Source: Mageeibacillus sp. UBA1046 (GTDB taxonomy: Bacteria; Bacillota; Clostridia; Saccharofermentanales; DTU023). From it: a stretch of DNA of 31,498 nucleotides. The notes beneath the pieces were generated by a model that did not search any database, was not told where the DNA came from, and worked only from the letters and a program-made list of their open reading frames with translations. Of this stretch, positions 1 to 7,589 are shown in pieces. Every line of letters starts with the position of its first letter. Positions within the stretch are counted from its first letter, which is position 1. The DNA lies in the NCBI GenBank assembly GCA_002316595.1, contig DCDV01000025.1, forward strand, positions 815 to 32,312, in the 5' to 3' direction. The position numbers were made by a program, and so were the translations under genes.

Positions 1-1838
1 GCGTAATCATCATCATTGCCGTACTTGGGAGTATCGAGCAGGAGTTTGGAGCGGAAGGCTTCATGTCCTTCAAAGTTATCTTCCAAAATCTCCATAAACT
101 CAGGAATGGAAAGCTCTTTCTTCTCAAAGACAAGGTACTTGAGAGCAGCCATTGAATCAGTAACTGTACCGATACCCACGCCCTGGAGATAGTTGGTGTT
201 ATAGCGGGCTCCGCCGTCGTTATAGTCCTTGCCCCTGCTGATACAGTCATGGGTAATAGTCGAGAGGAAGGGCACAGGCATTTGCTCAGCAAAGATAGAG
301 TCGATCACATTGGATCCGGCTACTTTGATATCAACGAAATGATCAATTTGCCTGGCGAATGCATCCATCAGTTCATTGTAACTCTTATAACTGTCAGCTT
401 TACCGGTGTGCAAACCGAGCTGCTTCTTTGAATAAGGATCATAGCCGTCATTCAGTGTAATCATGAGGACCTTAGGCAGATTGAAGTATCCGGTCAGGAT
501 ATAAGCTTCTCTGCCGAAGCAGCCGGTTTCCACACAGCCGCTGGATCCGCCCATACGGGCGTCAGCCAGAGATTTGCCAGCGTTCAGCATCTCTTGTATG
601 ATCGCTTCTGTATTGTAGAAGGCGGGCTGTCCCCATCCTTGACGGGATATCTCACAGGCTCTGTGCAAGAAACGATCAGGAGTCTTGCGGCTGATCTGAA
701 CATTTGAGCTGGGCTGCAGCAGACGCATCTCGTCCATTGCATCAAGGATCAGGTAGCTGACTTCGTTAACGCCGTCTTGTCCGTCAGGGGTGATGCCGCC
801 TGTATTAATATTGGCAAAATCAGTGTAGGTGCTGCTTTCTTTGAGAGTGATGCCAACCTTAGGAGGAGCCGGCTGATTATTGAACTTAATCCACAATAAT
901 TCCAGCAGCTCTTTGGCCTTTTCGTCATCTAAGATGCCATCTTCAACATCCTTTCGGTAGAAGGGAATAAGGTGCTGGTCTAAACGTCCCGGACTGAAAG
1001 CATCCCAGGGGTTGATCTCAAGAGTTACTCCCAGATGTACAAACCAGTACATCTGAATGGCCTGCCAGAATGTCTGCGGCTTCTCAGCCGGCACAACACG
1101 ACAGTTCTCGGCGATCTGCAGGAGTTCTTCTTTGCGCCGGGGATCCTCTTCCTTCTCAGCCAGTTCGGCGGCATACTCGCTGTAACGACGTCCTAAGGTA
1201 ATAATTGCCTCACAGGCTATACGCATCGCCTTTAACTGTTCGGCTTTATGGGCAGCCTCTAAATCATTGGTGTAATCCAGTTTCTCCAGCTCTTCGTCGA
1301 TTTGTGCGATGCGGTCATTAAAACCTCTGACATATATTTCGTCAGAGCCGACAGTATGACCGGGACCTCTCTGTTCCATAAACTCGGTGAAAATACCCGC
1401 TGCATAGCAATCCTTCCATTCATCAGTCATCAGGGAGAGAATTTTTGTACGGGTAGAGCGGTTCTCCCAGAAGGGAATAAAGGTTTCTTCTTGAACCTTA
1501 AAGTATTCGTCCTCGACCTTGAAGGAAATCAGATCACGCTTGTTCATTACTTCCAGATCTTCCAGAGTATGACAGCAGAGTTCCGGGAATGTCGGAGCAG
1601 ACTGAGGCTTTTCGCCCTTTTCACCTACTATCAGTTCACCTTCACCCAAGTGCAATTTCTTCTTTTCCATCAGTTCTTTAAAGAAAAGAGCACGTAATAC
1701 GGGAACAGATACCTGTCCCAGATATTTTTTGTAGACGTCAGTTTCTATCAGAGCTCTCTCGATAGAGATTACAGGTTGAGTCGAGACGGACTCTTCCCGC
1801 AGTTTTTTTGTTCTTTCATTCATGCCGCGTTTACTCAT
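1..1838 (-). CDS. hypD: trans-4-hydroxy-L-proline dehydratase HypD, glycyl radical enzyme (3' end missing)
   Basis: Glycyl radical enzyme that dehydrates trans-4-hydroxy-L-proline to pyrroline-5-carboxylate, a cytosolic entry to proline and Stickland metabolism. About 612 codons are visible; family members are near 790 residues, so the last ~180, including the glycyl-radical loop, lie past the window edge. From memory the sequence closely follows Clostridioides difficile HypD: KFNNQPAPPKVGITLKES, INTGG, DGQDGVNEVSY and QPSSNVQIS are all present. The active-site loop SSGCVETGCFG places the thiyl Cys at residue 435 and the general-base Glu at 437, one off the C. difficile numbers. I chose ATG 1838; no other in-frame start lies closer to the AAGGAGG at 1870-1864, which is unusually far upstream (see findings). 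It follows hypE on the same strand after a 178-nt gap. Identification is strong; the missing C-terminus cannot be checked here. Confidence 0.93.
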   Translation of the reverse strand, partial: MSKRGMNERTKKLREESVSTQPVISIERALIETDVYKKYLGQVSVPVLRALFFKELMEKKKLHLGEGELIVGEKGEKPQSAPTFPELCCHTLEDLEVMNKRDLISFKVEDEYFKVQEETFIPFWENRSTRTKILSLMTDEWKDCYAAGIFTEFMEQRGPGHTVGSDEIYVRGFNDRIAQIDEELEKLDYTNDLEAAHKAEQLKAMRIACEAIITLGRRYSEYAAELAEKEEDPRRKEELLQIAENCRVVPAEKPQTFWQAIQMYWFVHLGVTLEINPWDAFSPGRLDQHLIPFYRKDVEDGILDDEKAKELLELLWIKFNNQPAPPKVGITLKESSTYTDFANINTGGITPDGQDGVNEVSYLILDAMDEMRLLQPSSNVQISRKTPDRFLHRACEISRQGWGQPAFYNTEAIIQEMLNAGKSLADARMGGSSGCVETGCFGREAYILTGYFNLPKVLMITLNDGYDPYSKKQLGLHTGKADSYKSYNELMDAFARQIDHFVDIKVAGSNVIDSIFAEQMPVPFLSTITHDCISRGKDYNDGGARYNTNYLQGVGIGTVTDSMAALKYLVFEKKELSIPEFMEILEDNFEGHEAFRSKLLLDTPKYGNDDDY

Positions 1839-1846
1839 TTTTGTTC

Positions 1847-1870
1847 GGCGTTGGCTTCGCCACCCTCCTT
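1847..1870 (-). promoter_or_regulatory. Distant hypD ribosome binding site with an intervening small hairpin
   Basis: AAGGAGG at 1870-1864 is the only good Shine-Dalgarno sequence before hypD, but 25 nt separate it from ATG 1838. The spacer can fold as GGCG (1861-1858) pairing with CGCC (1850-1847), or as TGGC pairing with GCCA. The first fold would bring the effective spacing to about 10 nt. Folding is inferred by eye. Confidence 0.45.
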
Positions 1871-2016
1871 TTTTGTTCGATATATTATTGATGCCTTTTG
1901 TTTCTATAAATAAATTATATATTCAGTAAAGAGAAAATTAGATAACATTTGCTACGATTGCTCCGATATTTACTCTGCCAGGCTGCGGCAGACAGAAAAT
2001 CATCTCATACTGCCAC

Positions 2017-2943
2017 TCACACTGCCACGAGAATTGCACCGCCAATCTGTGCCTGCTGCAGACCTTTACTCTTAAAGATCTCCAGGGCTTCCTCCATAAC
2101 CTCCGCTGAAGGCGGCTCAAACAACTTCTTTCTGTCAGGAATTCCGATACGGTCATATTTATCACTGCCGAATCGGTGATATGGCAGAAGCGAAATGGTG
2201 GAGGCCTTGACATTATCAGCCAGCCATTCAGCCATCGATGCGAGATCCTCATCACAGCCGTTGAAGCCGGGAATGACAGGAATTCTGATGTGGATATCCA
2301 TGTCATTGTCAGATAACCAGATCAGGTTGTTTATAATCCGCTCATTGGAAAAGCCTGTGAATTCTTTGTGTTTTTCCGGATCCAGGTGTTTAAAATCGTA
2401 AAGAAATGAATCAGCATATCTGGACGCGGTCTGAATGCTGGACGGCGATACATCTCCGCAGGTATCAATTGCGAGGTTGATGCGCTCCTCCTTAATCGCC
2501 TTCATCAATTTCTCCAGATTTTTCATATTCTGAGCCAGAGGTTCGCCCCCGGAGAAGGTAACTCCTCCTTGCGAGCGGTCAAAAAAAAGTCTGTCACGCA
2601 AAATTGTATGCATAATTTCTTCCAGGCTGTAAAGTCTGGCACTCATGATCAGAGAATCTGTCGGGCAGACGGCTGCGCAGTCACCGCAATCAGTGCATAA
2701 GCCGCGGTCAATCGTCGGGCCTGTTTCCGGGTCGTAGCTGATTGCGTCAACGGGGCACACATGTTCACAAGCTGCGCACTGGATGCAGCGGCTGGGGAAG
2801 TACATGAGGACAGGGTTGTAGGATTGACCTTCAGGATTATGGCACCAGGCACAGCGCAAGGGGCAACCGGAAAAAAACAGAGTAGTCCGAAGACCGGGTC
2901 CGTTTTCCATACTGAGTCTTTGCAAATCAAATAACTTGTACAT
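2017..2943 (-). CDS. hypE: HypD-activating enzyme, radical SAM glycyl radical activase
   Basis: Radical SAM activase that installs the glycyl radical on HypD using S-adenosylmethionine and an electron from its iron-sulfur clusters. The 308-residue sequence has the radical-SAM motif CxxxCxxC at C27, C31 and C34. It is followed by two ferredoxin-type clusters, C53/56/59/63 (CIQCAACEHVCP) and C83/86/89/93 (CTDCGDCAAVCP), typical of the GRE-activase subgroup with auxiliary clusters. SGGEP at 131-135 is the SAM-binding GGE motif. Length fits the family. Start ATG 2943 is preceded by GGAAGG about 11 nt upstream. It lies 178 nt upstream of hypD on the same strand, and pairing with HypD makes HypE the specific call over a generic PFL activase. 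It is transcribed divergently from the XRE-cupin regulator at 3074. Confidence 0.92.
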   Translation of the reverse strand: MYKLFDLQRLSMENGPGLRTTLFFSGCPLRCAWCHNPEGQSYNPVLMYFPSRCIQCAACEHVCPVDAISYDPETGPTIDRGLCTDCGDCAAVCPTDSLIMSARLYSLEEIMHTILRDRLFFDRSQGGVTFSGGEPLAQNMKNLEKLMKAIKEERINLAIDTCGDVSPSSIQTASRYADSFLYDFKHLDPEKHKEFTGFSNERIINNLIWLSDNDMDIHIRIPVIPGFNGCDEDLASMAEWLADNVKASTISLLPYHRFGSDKYDRIGIPDRKKLFEPPSAEVMEEALEIFKSKGLQQAQIGGAILVAV

Positions 2944-2974
2944 AATGTCTGTTGCCTTCCGGATTTTAATATGT

Positions 2975-3041
2975 TATAATTTCGATATATTGAAATAATT
3001 GTTCTCGATTAATATTATATTATAATAAAAGAAAAGGTCAA
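2975..3041. promoter_or_regulatory. Overlapping divergent promoters of hypE and the XRE-cupin gene
   Basis: Minus strand toward hypE: -35 TTGACC at 3041-3036, 16-nt spacer, -10 TATAAT at 3019-3014. Plus strand toward the regulator: -35 TTGTTC at 2999-3004, 16-nt spacer, -10 TATAAT at 3021-3026. The two -10 boxes sit side by side, so polymerase could not occupy both at once. A further TATAAT occurs at 2975-2980. This geometry fits a regulator that controls hypED and itself from one site. Boxes were read by eye. Confidence 0.55.
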
Positions 3042-3073
3042 CCAGAATATTTGGCGAAATGGAGATATATTTT

Positions 3074-3724
3074 ATGGATATTGCACAAAGCATCGGTCAG
3101 AGAATTAAAATAATGCGCAAAGCAAAGAACCTTACTCTTAAACAACTTAGTGAAATGACTGACTTGTCCAGTGGTTTTTTATCGCAATTTGAGCGCGGAA
3201 TGACCAATATAGCGATAGATTCACTTAACAGAATAGCAGTTGCGCTTGGTGTTCCTCTTGACAGTCTGCTCAAGATGCAGCAGTTGGAGACGGATGGCAT
3301 TCCGGCCATACGCTCATATGAAAGAGAGGCATCGCAGATTTCTCCGCAGATTATCCAGTACATGCTGAATGTGCATCCGGAGAATTTTTCTTTTTTGCCG
3401 CGGGTTTTCAGATTGTTGCCTCTGCCCCAAAAACAGACCATAGAATTGTATTCTCATGAAGGACAGGAATTCATCTATGTCTTGGAGGGCGCGGTAACCT
3501 TATATATTGAAGATAACGCGACAATTCTCTATTCGGGTGACAGTGTCCATTTTGATTCCGGTTCGCGCCATAATTGGGCCAATCTGTCGCCCTTGCCGGC
3601 AGTAATTCTGACGGTCAGCAGCCCGAACCCTCTAATGAATCTCGACGAGATTTTGTCAAGCGCCAAGCAAAATGATAGCCAAAAAAATGACCAAGACGAT
3701 AATATCTGGTCAGGCGATCACTAG
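3074..3724 (+). CDS. XRE-family regulator with C-terminal cupin domain (candidate hyp regulator)
   Basis: DNA-binding regulator of the XRE-cupin (PuuR/SinR-like) type. The 216-residue protein has a helix-turn-helix over about residues 7-62 (IGQRIKIMRKAKNLTLKQLS, then SSGFLSQFERG). A cupin barrel covers roughly 115-190 with HEGQEFIYVLEG and SRHNWAN, which supply metal or ligand-binding His/Glu positions. The C-terminal tail is Asn/Asp/Gln-rich. Start ATG 3074 is preferred over the in-frame ATG 3059 because GGAGA at 3061-3065 is spaced 8 nt from it. It is divergent from hypE with overlapping promoters, so regulation of hydroxyproline use is the likely job, with hydroxyproline or a breakdown product as effector. 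The effector and target are inferred from position only. Confidence 0.85.
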   Translation: MDIAQSIGQRIKIMRKAKNLTLKQLSEMTDLSSGFLSQFERGMTNIAIDSLNRIAVALGVPLDSLLKMQQLETDGIPAIRSYEREASQISPQIIQYMLNVHPENFSFLPRVFRLLPLPQKQTIELYSHEGQEFIYVLEGAVTLYIEDNATILYSGDSVHFDSGSRHNWANLSPLPAVILTVSSPNPLMNLDEILSSAKQNDSQKNDQDDNIWSGDH

Positions 3725-3731
3725 ACTTTAG

Positions 3732-3896
3732 ACTCTGTTTAATGATGTTCCCAAAGGGATTTGGAATGAAGATGCAGCCGGGTACGTATCAAATCCGGCC
3801 TATTGGGAAGAAGTTCTGGCTTTCTTAAATGCCCATCCACAAGCACCAAAATTATTAGAGAGTGCGTACGATTGGTTTGTTGACAGCCTCGAATAG
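3732..3896 (+). pseudogene. Orphan 3' end of an unrecognised gene
   Basis: A 54-codon open stretch after a TAG at 3729-3731 contains no ATG, GTG or TTG in frame, yet reads like real protein: FNDVPKGIWNEDAAGYVSNP, AYWEEVLAFL, then a helix ending SAYDWFVDSLE before TAG 3894-3896. The aromatic and helical content and codon use look like the C-terminus of a once longer gene. It is in a different frame from the preceding XRE gene and begins 7 nt after its stop. I do not recognise the family. A deletion scar is the simplest reading; chance cannot be excluded. Confidence 0.5.
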
Positions 3897-4249
3897 TCTA
3901 TTACTCCTTATTTAAAGCTCCGGCCGCTTGCCTTGCCTTCTTGAAATACAATTGCAAGCAGCTTAGAAATCAAAACTGTTGTCCGTGTTTGTAACATAAA
4001 TCAAAATCTACAAGAGGGGGTCAATCTACCTGACCTCCTCTTTTCTAATTGCTGAAGGACGAACTGACTAAAGAATTAATTATGTCGAAGGCGATTAGTA
4101 ATCCGTAAGCTGTCCGGAATAGTTGTGGCTATAGTAACATCGCCGCTCTTCCAACTCATTTACACTAATAATACATGCAGGCACTGGTAACTACGGTTAT
4201 TAATTTGACTTGTTGAGACCGTATTCAGTAATGCAGGAGGGTTATAGAA
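3897..4249 (+). other. Intergenic region before the acidic gene pair
   Basis: No coding signal apart from the fragment upstream. It contains the strong terminator at 4012-4046. From 4047 to the ribosome binding site AGGAGGG (4235-4241) of the next gene the sequence is unremarkable; TTGACT at 4205-4210 could be a -35 box but has no convincing -10 partner. Confidence 0.5.
4012..4046 (+). terminator. Rho-independent terminator
   Basis: A 12-bp stem (AAGAGGGGGTCA at 4012-4023 with TGACCTCCTCTT at 4031-4042, one G-U pair), a 7-nt loop and a TTTTC tail. It ends transcription arriving from the XRE gene and the fragment, and insulates the acidic gene pair downstream. Confidence 0.8.
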
Positions 4250-4720
4250 ATGATCAGTTATGACGACGGAAATGAGAATAGCCCTATGGGAAGCACATCA
4301 GAAGTTGTTGATATTCTTGAGCGTGAAGATTCGCGAAACAAAGACATAACGCAGGGGTGTTCCTCTCACGATCAGCAGGAGGAAGAAGAAGGGTTCTTTG
4401 ACCTCAATCCTCCTTACGAGGAAAGTCCCTTTAATCCTGATATTGTGCTGAGCTATGATGATCGTGACGAGGATGAAGAAGAATTCTGGTCTCTTGACGA
4501 CGTGTATCCCGACGAAGAGGAAGAGATCGATGACCTGAGTCCAATCTATGAACACGATCCTGACAATCCCGACAGATTAAGAGACATTGTTATGCCTGAG
4601 GGAGAAGTCAAAGAGCAAATTGATGATTTTCTGGGTGTGGACGAGTCAGAAGAAGAGATGGATTATCCGGAGGAGGAAGATCCGGATCCTGATCAGGAAG
4701 ATGAGAACGACAGCTGCTAG
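4250..4720 (+). CDS. Highly acidic hypothetical protein, first of a tandem paralogous pair
   Basis: Not a family I recognise. The 156 residues include 61 Asp/Glu (about 39%) and only 7 Lys/Arg, so the protein is extremely anionic and probably largely disordered. There is no signal peptide or membrane segment. An internal repeat is visible: DLNPPYEESPFNPD (near residues 51-64) matches DLSPIYEHDPDNPD (near 95-108), and SYDD occurs at residues 3-6 and again near 68. Cysteines are at 37 and the last residue. Residues 18-37 align without gaps with the same residues of the next protein (E..D....RE...N....Q.C), so the two genes are likely duplicates. The start is supported by AGGAGGG at 4235-4241. 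Binding a cationic partner (polyamines, a basic protein) or DNA mimicry are possible roles, but this is speculation. Confidence 0.75.
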   Translation: MISYDDGNENSPMGSTSEVVDILEREDSRNKDITQGCSSHDQQEEEEGFFDLNPPYEESPFNPDIVLSYDDRDEDEEEFWSLDDVYPDEEEEIDDLSPIYEHDPDNPDRLRDIVMPEGEVKEQIDDFLGVDESEEEMDYPEEEDPDPDQEDENDSC

Positions 4721-4792
4721 ACAGATTATCGTAAACATCACAGCACTGCTGTGAAAGCTTAAATAAATTTCGCAATAAGGGAGGATTATACA

Positions 4793-5134
4793 ATGAATAT
4801 GCGTGATGAAAGAAAACCGGACTGCGCCTTGGAAGACTTAACAGAGGGTGTAGATGTCGTAAATCGAGAGGGATTGCTGAACGAAGAACTGCCACAGGAA
4901 TGCCCCGCTGAGGATGAGATAATGAGTGAAGAGAGTGTCGAACCACATCAGGCTGATGACTCTGATCATTCGCAGCAAGATGAGGTCATAGACCGTCGTG
5001 ACGACAAAGATGAAGAACCTAAAGGTCTGGGTTTTGTGCCAAAGAAAAAACAAGTTGACGATGTCAGGTATGCAATCCGAGAACAGGACTATCTAGGCCG
5101 TGATAAACGCAGAGAACGAAAAGGTAAGCCCTAA
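4793..5134 (+). CDS. Acidic hypothetical protein with basic C-terminal tail, second of the paralogous pair
   Basis: Unrecognised 113-residue protein. Residues 18-37 (EGVDVVNREGLLNEELPQEC) match the same positions of the upstream acidic protein. The middle (about 38-75) is rich in Asp, Glu, Ser and Gln. From about residue 76 the charge reverses: GLGFVPKKKQ, then RYAIREQDYLG and a tail with RDKRRERKGK. The protein is therefore bipolar, acidic then basic. AGGGAGG at 4778-4784 is well spaced from ATG 4793. It follows the first acidic gene after 72 nt with no visible terminator, so both are probably co-transcribed. It ends only 34 nt from the convergent flavoprotein gene. The function cannot be read from the sequence. 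Confidence 0.7.
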   Translation: MNMRDERKPDCALEDLTEGVDVVNREGLLNEELPQECPAEDEIMSEESVEPHQADDSDHSQQDEVIDRRDDKDEEPKGLGFVPKKKQVDDVRYAIREQDYLGRDKRRERKGKP

Positions 5135-5168
5135 CGATCATTAAAGACCTTAACGCTATCATCGAATA

Positions 5169-7349
5169 TTAGTATAACGAAGCCGCAACTGCGTAACCGG
5201 AACGGATAGCTTCAGTTAAGCCTTTGCTGCCTGCTGCAGCTCCTGCAACTCGCACTTGAGGAGTTACGTAGGAGTTCTGGATCAGGTAGAAAATATCATA
5301 ACCATTTTCGCTTCCGGTTGCCACGATGACGATATCAAAGCGATTTTGCGCCAGCATAGCCAAAGTAACTTCAGTCTGGAAATAAGAGAGGAAATCTCCG
5401 CTGTCTTCAGCTTGATGAAGCTTGGCCATTATTAAGTAACAGTGTCTATGCCAGGCGATTTCACGCTCCTCTTCAACAGTCAAGCCATTAGTAGCTGAAA
5501 CAGACAGCAGCTGCTCAATAATTTGCTCGTCATGCAAAGGCTCCTGTGACTGTTCTGACTCTTCTTCAATAATCGAAACCCTGCTGTTGATAATTGTATC
5601 TTCGTTGGGAAGTGAAGATTTTTGTGACATAAATTCCAGAACTGCATCTTTGTTCACTGCCTTGCCATCCGGTAAATCGTTAATTCGTTTCTCAGAGGCC
5701 AGCTTTGCTTCTCCTATTGTTAATTCACTTAAATTGACTGAGCCGTTTTCTATTTCAGCGACATCAGCTGCATGGGGATCCCGAGAGGTCAATTTGCTGA
5801 CGCTTTCCTTGAAAGCCTCACCATCCTCGTCGTGCCCGGAGACCATGGCAGAATCGTTTTCATCAGCAGACTGTGAAATTTCCATACCGTATGCAATAGA
5901 AGCTTCATCCTCTTTAGATGGCTGAGTCGGAGTGTTATCACCGGTTTCAGAAGACAGTTTGGAAGTGGTTTCCAAGGTGAGATCCCGGTCAGAATCATCA
6001 GAGAGTTCTTTGTCGGAATCAGCTGAGAGTACTTTGTCAGAATCAACTGAGAGTTCTATGTCAGAATCGTCGGGGAAGGTCAGGTAATTATTATCTGTTT
6101 CCTTATAGAGAGCAGAGGACATTTCTGCTGACTGAACCGGATCCGCAATCGGAGCTGCAATAGTCATACCATCATGGAGATGAGTGGGCTCACCTTGCTG
6201 ACGCATGTATTGCGCAAGCGGGTTCTCCTCCTTGTCAAAAAGAGAAACTTCGAAACCGCGTTCCCAGGCTGTAAGTGCAGCTTGCATTCCCGCAGGTCCG
6301 GCGCCGATTACTGCCAGTCGCGTGCAGGGATATACGGGCGGCAAATTCTGCGGGTAAATCAATTCTTTTCCTGTGCGGGGATTTACAGCGCAGCCGGGGA
6401 TAGATCCCGGGAAGAAAGATGGTGTGCAGCCTCCGCGGCAGAGGATACAATTGTTCTGCCGGGCTTCTCTGCCGGAGTATGACAAGGCAGGCCAGTCCGC
6501 TTCTGCCAGCAGTGCTCTGCTGAGCACCACAGCATCTGCAGCATCATCAAGAAGAACATGTTCACAGGCAGATGGCTGAGGGCGGATAGCGGGCATCTCA
6601 GCAAAAACATAAAATCTGTTGTTTCCTTCCGATAGTGCGGAACGCAGTGCCTTAGAAGATTCTATTGTGCCGTTGAAGGAATCATCTGCCTGGAAGAGTA
6701 CTCCGTTCAGCCCGATATTTTTGAAGTTTTGCAGCATAGTCATGCCGATATTTATCGGCGCAGCTCTGAGAAAGAGCGGAAATCCTGCCGGCAATGCCTG
6801 ACGGATCTGCGTTGTAAAGTGAAATAGATAATGTGCTCCGGTTTTATAATAAAAGCTCAGGTATTCATCCTGACGGGCGAGCAACCAGCCAAGATAGGTG
6901 CCTGGAACTGCATCCAGATAAATGGCATCTACACCGGCGGCGTATAATTCTTTAACGCTCTCTTTCATCTCATCTGTCAGGCGGTTAAGCCTTCTTGTAC
7001 CCATTTTCTTGCCCAGTACCGGGGGTGAAATGCCAACTGCCAGACGGCAGCCAAGCTGATTTAGCTCTTTGGCCAGTGCTCCCCATTTATCCGCACTGGA
7101 GTCAGCCTGCCCGACAAAAGCCAGAGACAGTCCTGCCGCCGCACGTTCACGCAGAAAGGCAGATAATTCAGGGGGCGGATCAGTAATTGCCTGGATTGTG
7201 CCAACTTCAACAGGAGGTGCCCAAAAGATGCGATTGTTTAACTTGAGATCCTCTATCTCCAAAGGAGAAAACATGAGTGAATAAGGATATATTTCATCCT
7301 GATCAATGTTTTTGATCTTCGCCTGCTCAGTCTCAGAAACTTTGTCCAT
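5169..7349 (-). CDS. Old-Yellow-Enzyme/2,4-dienoyl-CoA reductase-like flavoprotein with large acidic insertion
   Basis: A 726-residue protein with the architecture of NADH:flavin oxidoreductases of the enoate/2,4-dienoyl-CoA reductase/TMADH family. The N-terminal FMN TIM barrel begins near residue 24 (MFSPLEIEDLKLNNRIFWAP) and is divergent. A 4Fe-4S motif CxxCxxxCx11C lies at C301, C304, C308 and C320. A Rossmann FAD motif GAGPAG sits at 349-354. Normally the strand after FDKEEN leads directly to a YL helix and the VIVATGS strand. Here about 240 residues of low-complexity acidic sequence intervene (about 390-630), including tandem SDSDK-type decapeptides at 427-456. VIVATGS appears only at 674-680 and the family C-terminus (GLTEAIRSGY) closes the protein. 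The usual second NAD(P)-binding Rossmann motif is not seen. Start ATG 7349 has GGTGGTGAT upstream. It may be a scaffold or redox-impaired derivative; the substrate is unknown. Confidence 0.8.
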   Translation of the reverse strand: MDKVSETEQAKIKNIDQDEIYPYSLMFSPLEIEDLKLNNRIFWAPPVEVGTIQAITDPPPELSAFLRERAAAGLSLAFVGQADSSADKWGALAKELNQLGCRLAVGISPPVLGKKMGTRRLNRLTDEMKESVKELYAAGVDAIYLDAVPGTYLGWLLARQDEYLSFYYKTGAHYLFHFTTQIRQALPAGFPLFLRAAPINIGMTMLQNFKNIGLNGVLFQADDSFNGTIESSKALRSALSEGNNRFYVFAEMPAIRPQPSACEHVLLDDAADAVVLSRALLAEADWPALSYSGREARQNNCILCRGGCTPSFFPGSIPGCAVNPRTGKELIYPQNLPPVYPCTRLAVIGAGPAGMQAALTAWERGFEVSLFDKEENPLAQYMRQQGEPTHLHDGMTIAAPIADPVQSAEMSSALYKETDNNYLTFPDDSDIELSVDSDKVLSADSDKELSDDSDRDLTLETTSKLSSETGDNTPTQPSKEDEASIAYGMEISQSADENDSAMVSGHDEDGEAFKESVSKLTSRDPHAADVAEIENGSVNLSELTIGEAKLASEKRINDLPDGKAVNKDAVLEFMSQKSSLPNEDTIINSRVSIIEEESEQSQEPLHDEQIIEQLLSVSATNGLTVEEEREIAWHRHCYLIMAKLHQAEDSGDFLSYFQTEVTLAMLAQNRFDIVIVATGSENGYDIFYLIQNSYVTPQVRVAGAAAGSKGLTEAIRSGYAVAASLY
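5982..6071 (-). repeat. Coding tandem repeat, acidic Ser-Asp decapeptides in the flavoprotein
   Basis: Residues 427-456 of the flavoprotein hold about three units of the form LS-x-DSDK-x (DSDIELSV, DSDKVLSA, DSDKELSD, DSDRDLTL). The DNA repeats with a 30-bp period. This resembles Ser-Asp linkers and suggests recent expansion within a disordered insertion. Confidence 0.75.
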
Positions 7350-7589
7350 TAGATCACCACCAATATTTAAAAGATATGGACTATATTATATTTTACATAT
7401 AATGCAAAAGTATCGTGTTACAGTAGTCTTACGATTTGATCAGCGGCAGTAAACGGTAAGAGGAAATTACGCCTGCAAGCTCTGCAGAGTCGTCCATGGT
7501 GGCTAAGTCACAGAGATTGCAGAAGTGTTATTGTTGATGAGGCTGATGAGTTATAATTAAGTGACTGCGAACACAAAGGAGAAGATACC
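7350..7589. promoter_or_regulatory. Divergent intergenic region with ridA promoter
   Basis: For ridA, TATAAT at 7552-7557 is a perfect -10; TTATTG at 7528-7533 (18-nt spacer) or TTGTTG at 7531-7536 (15-nt) could be the -35. AT-rich sequence at 7375-7405 contains TATAAT-like boxes on the minus strand for the flavoprotein. A 10-bp palindrome CTCTGCAGAG lies at 7480-7489. No gene was found. Confidence 0.4.

Noticed and set aside
1302..1697. Plus-strand 131-codon frame
   Set aside because: Antisense to hypD, which is strongly supported by family motifs.
3059..3073. Upstream ATG 3059 as start of the XRE-cupin gene
   Set aside because: The ribosome binding site GGAGA lies within this extension and is correctly spaced for ATG 3074.
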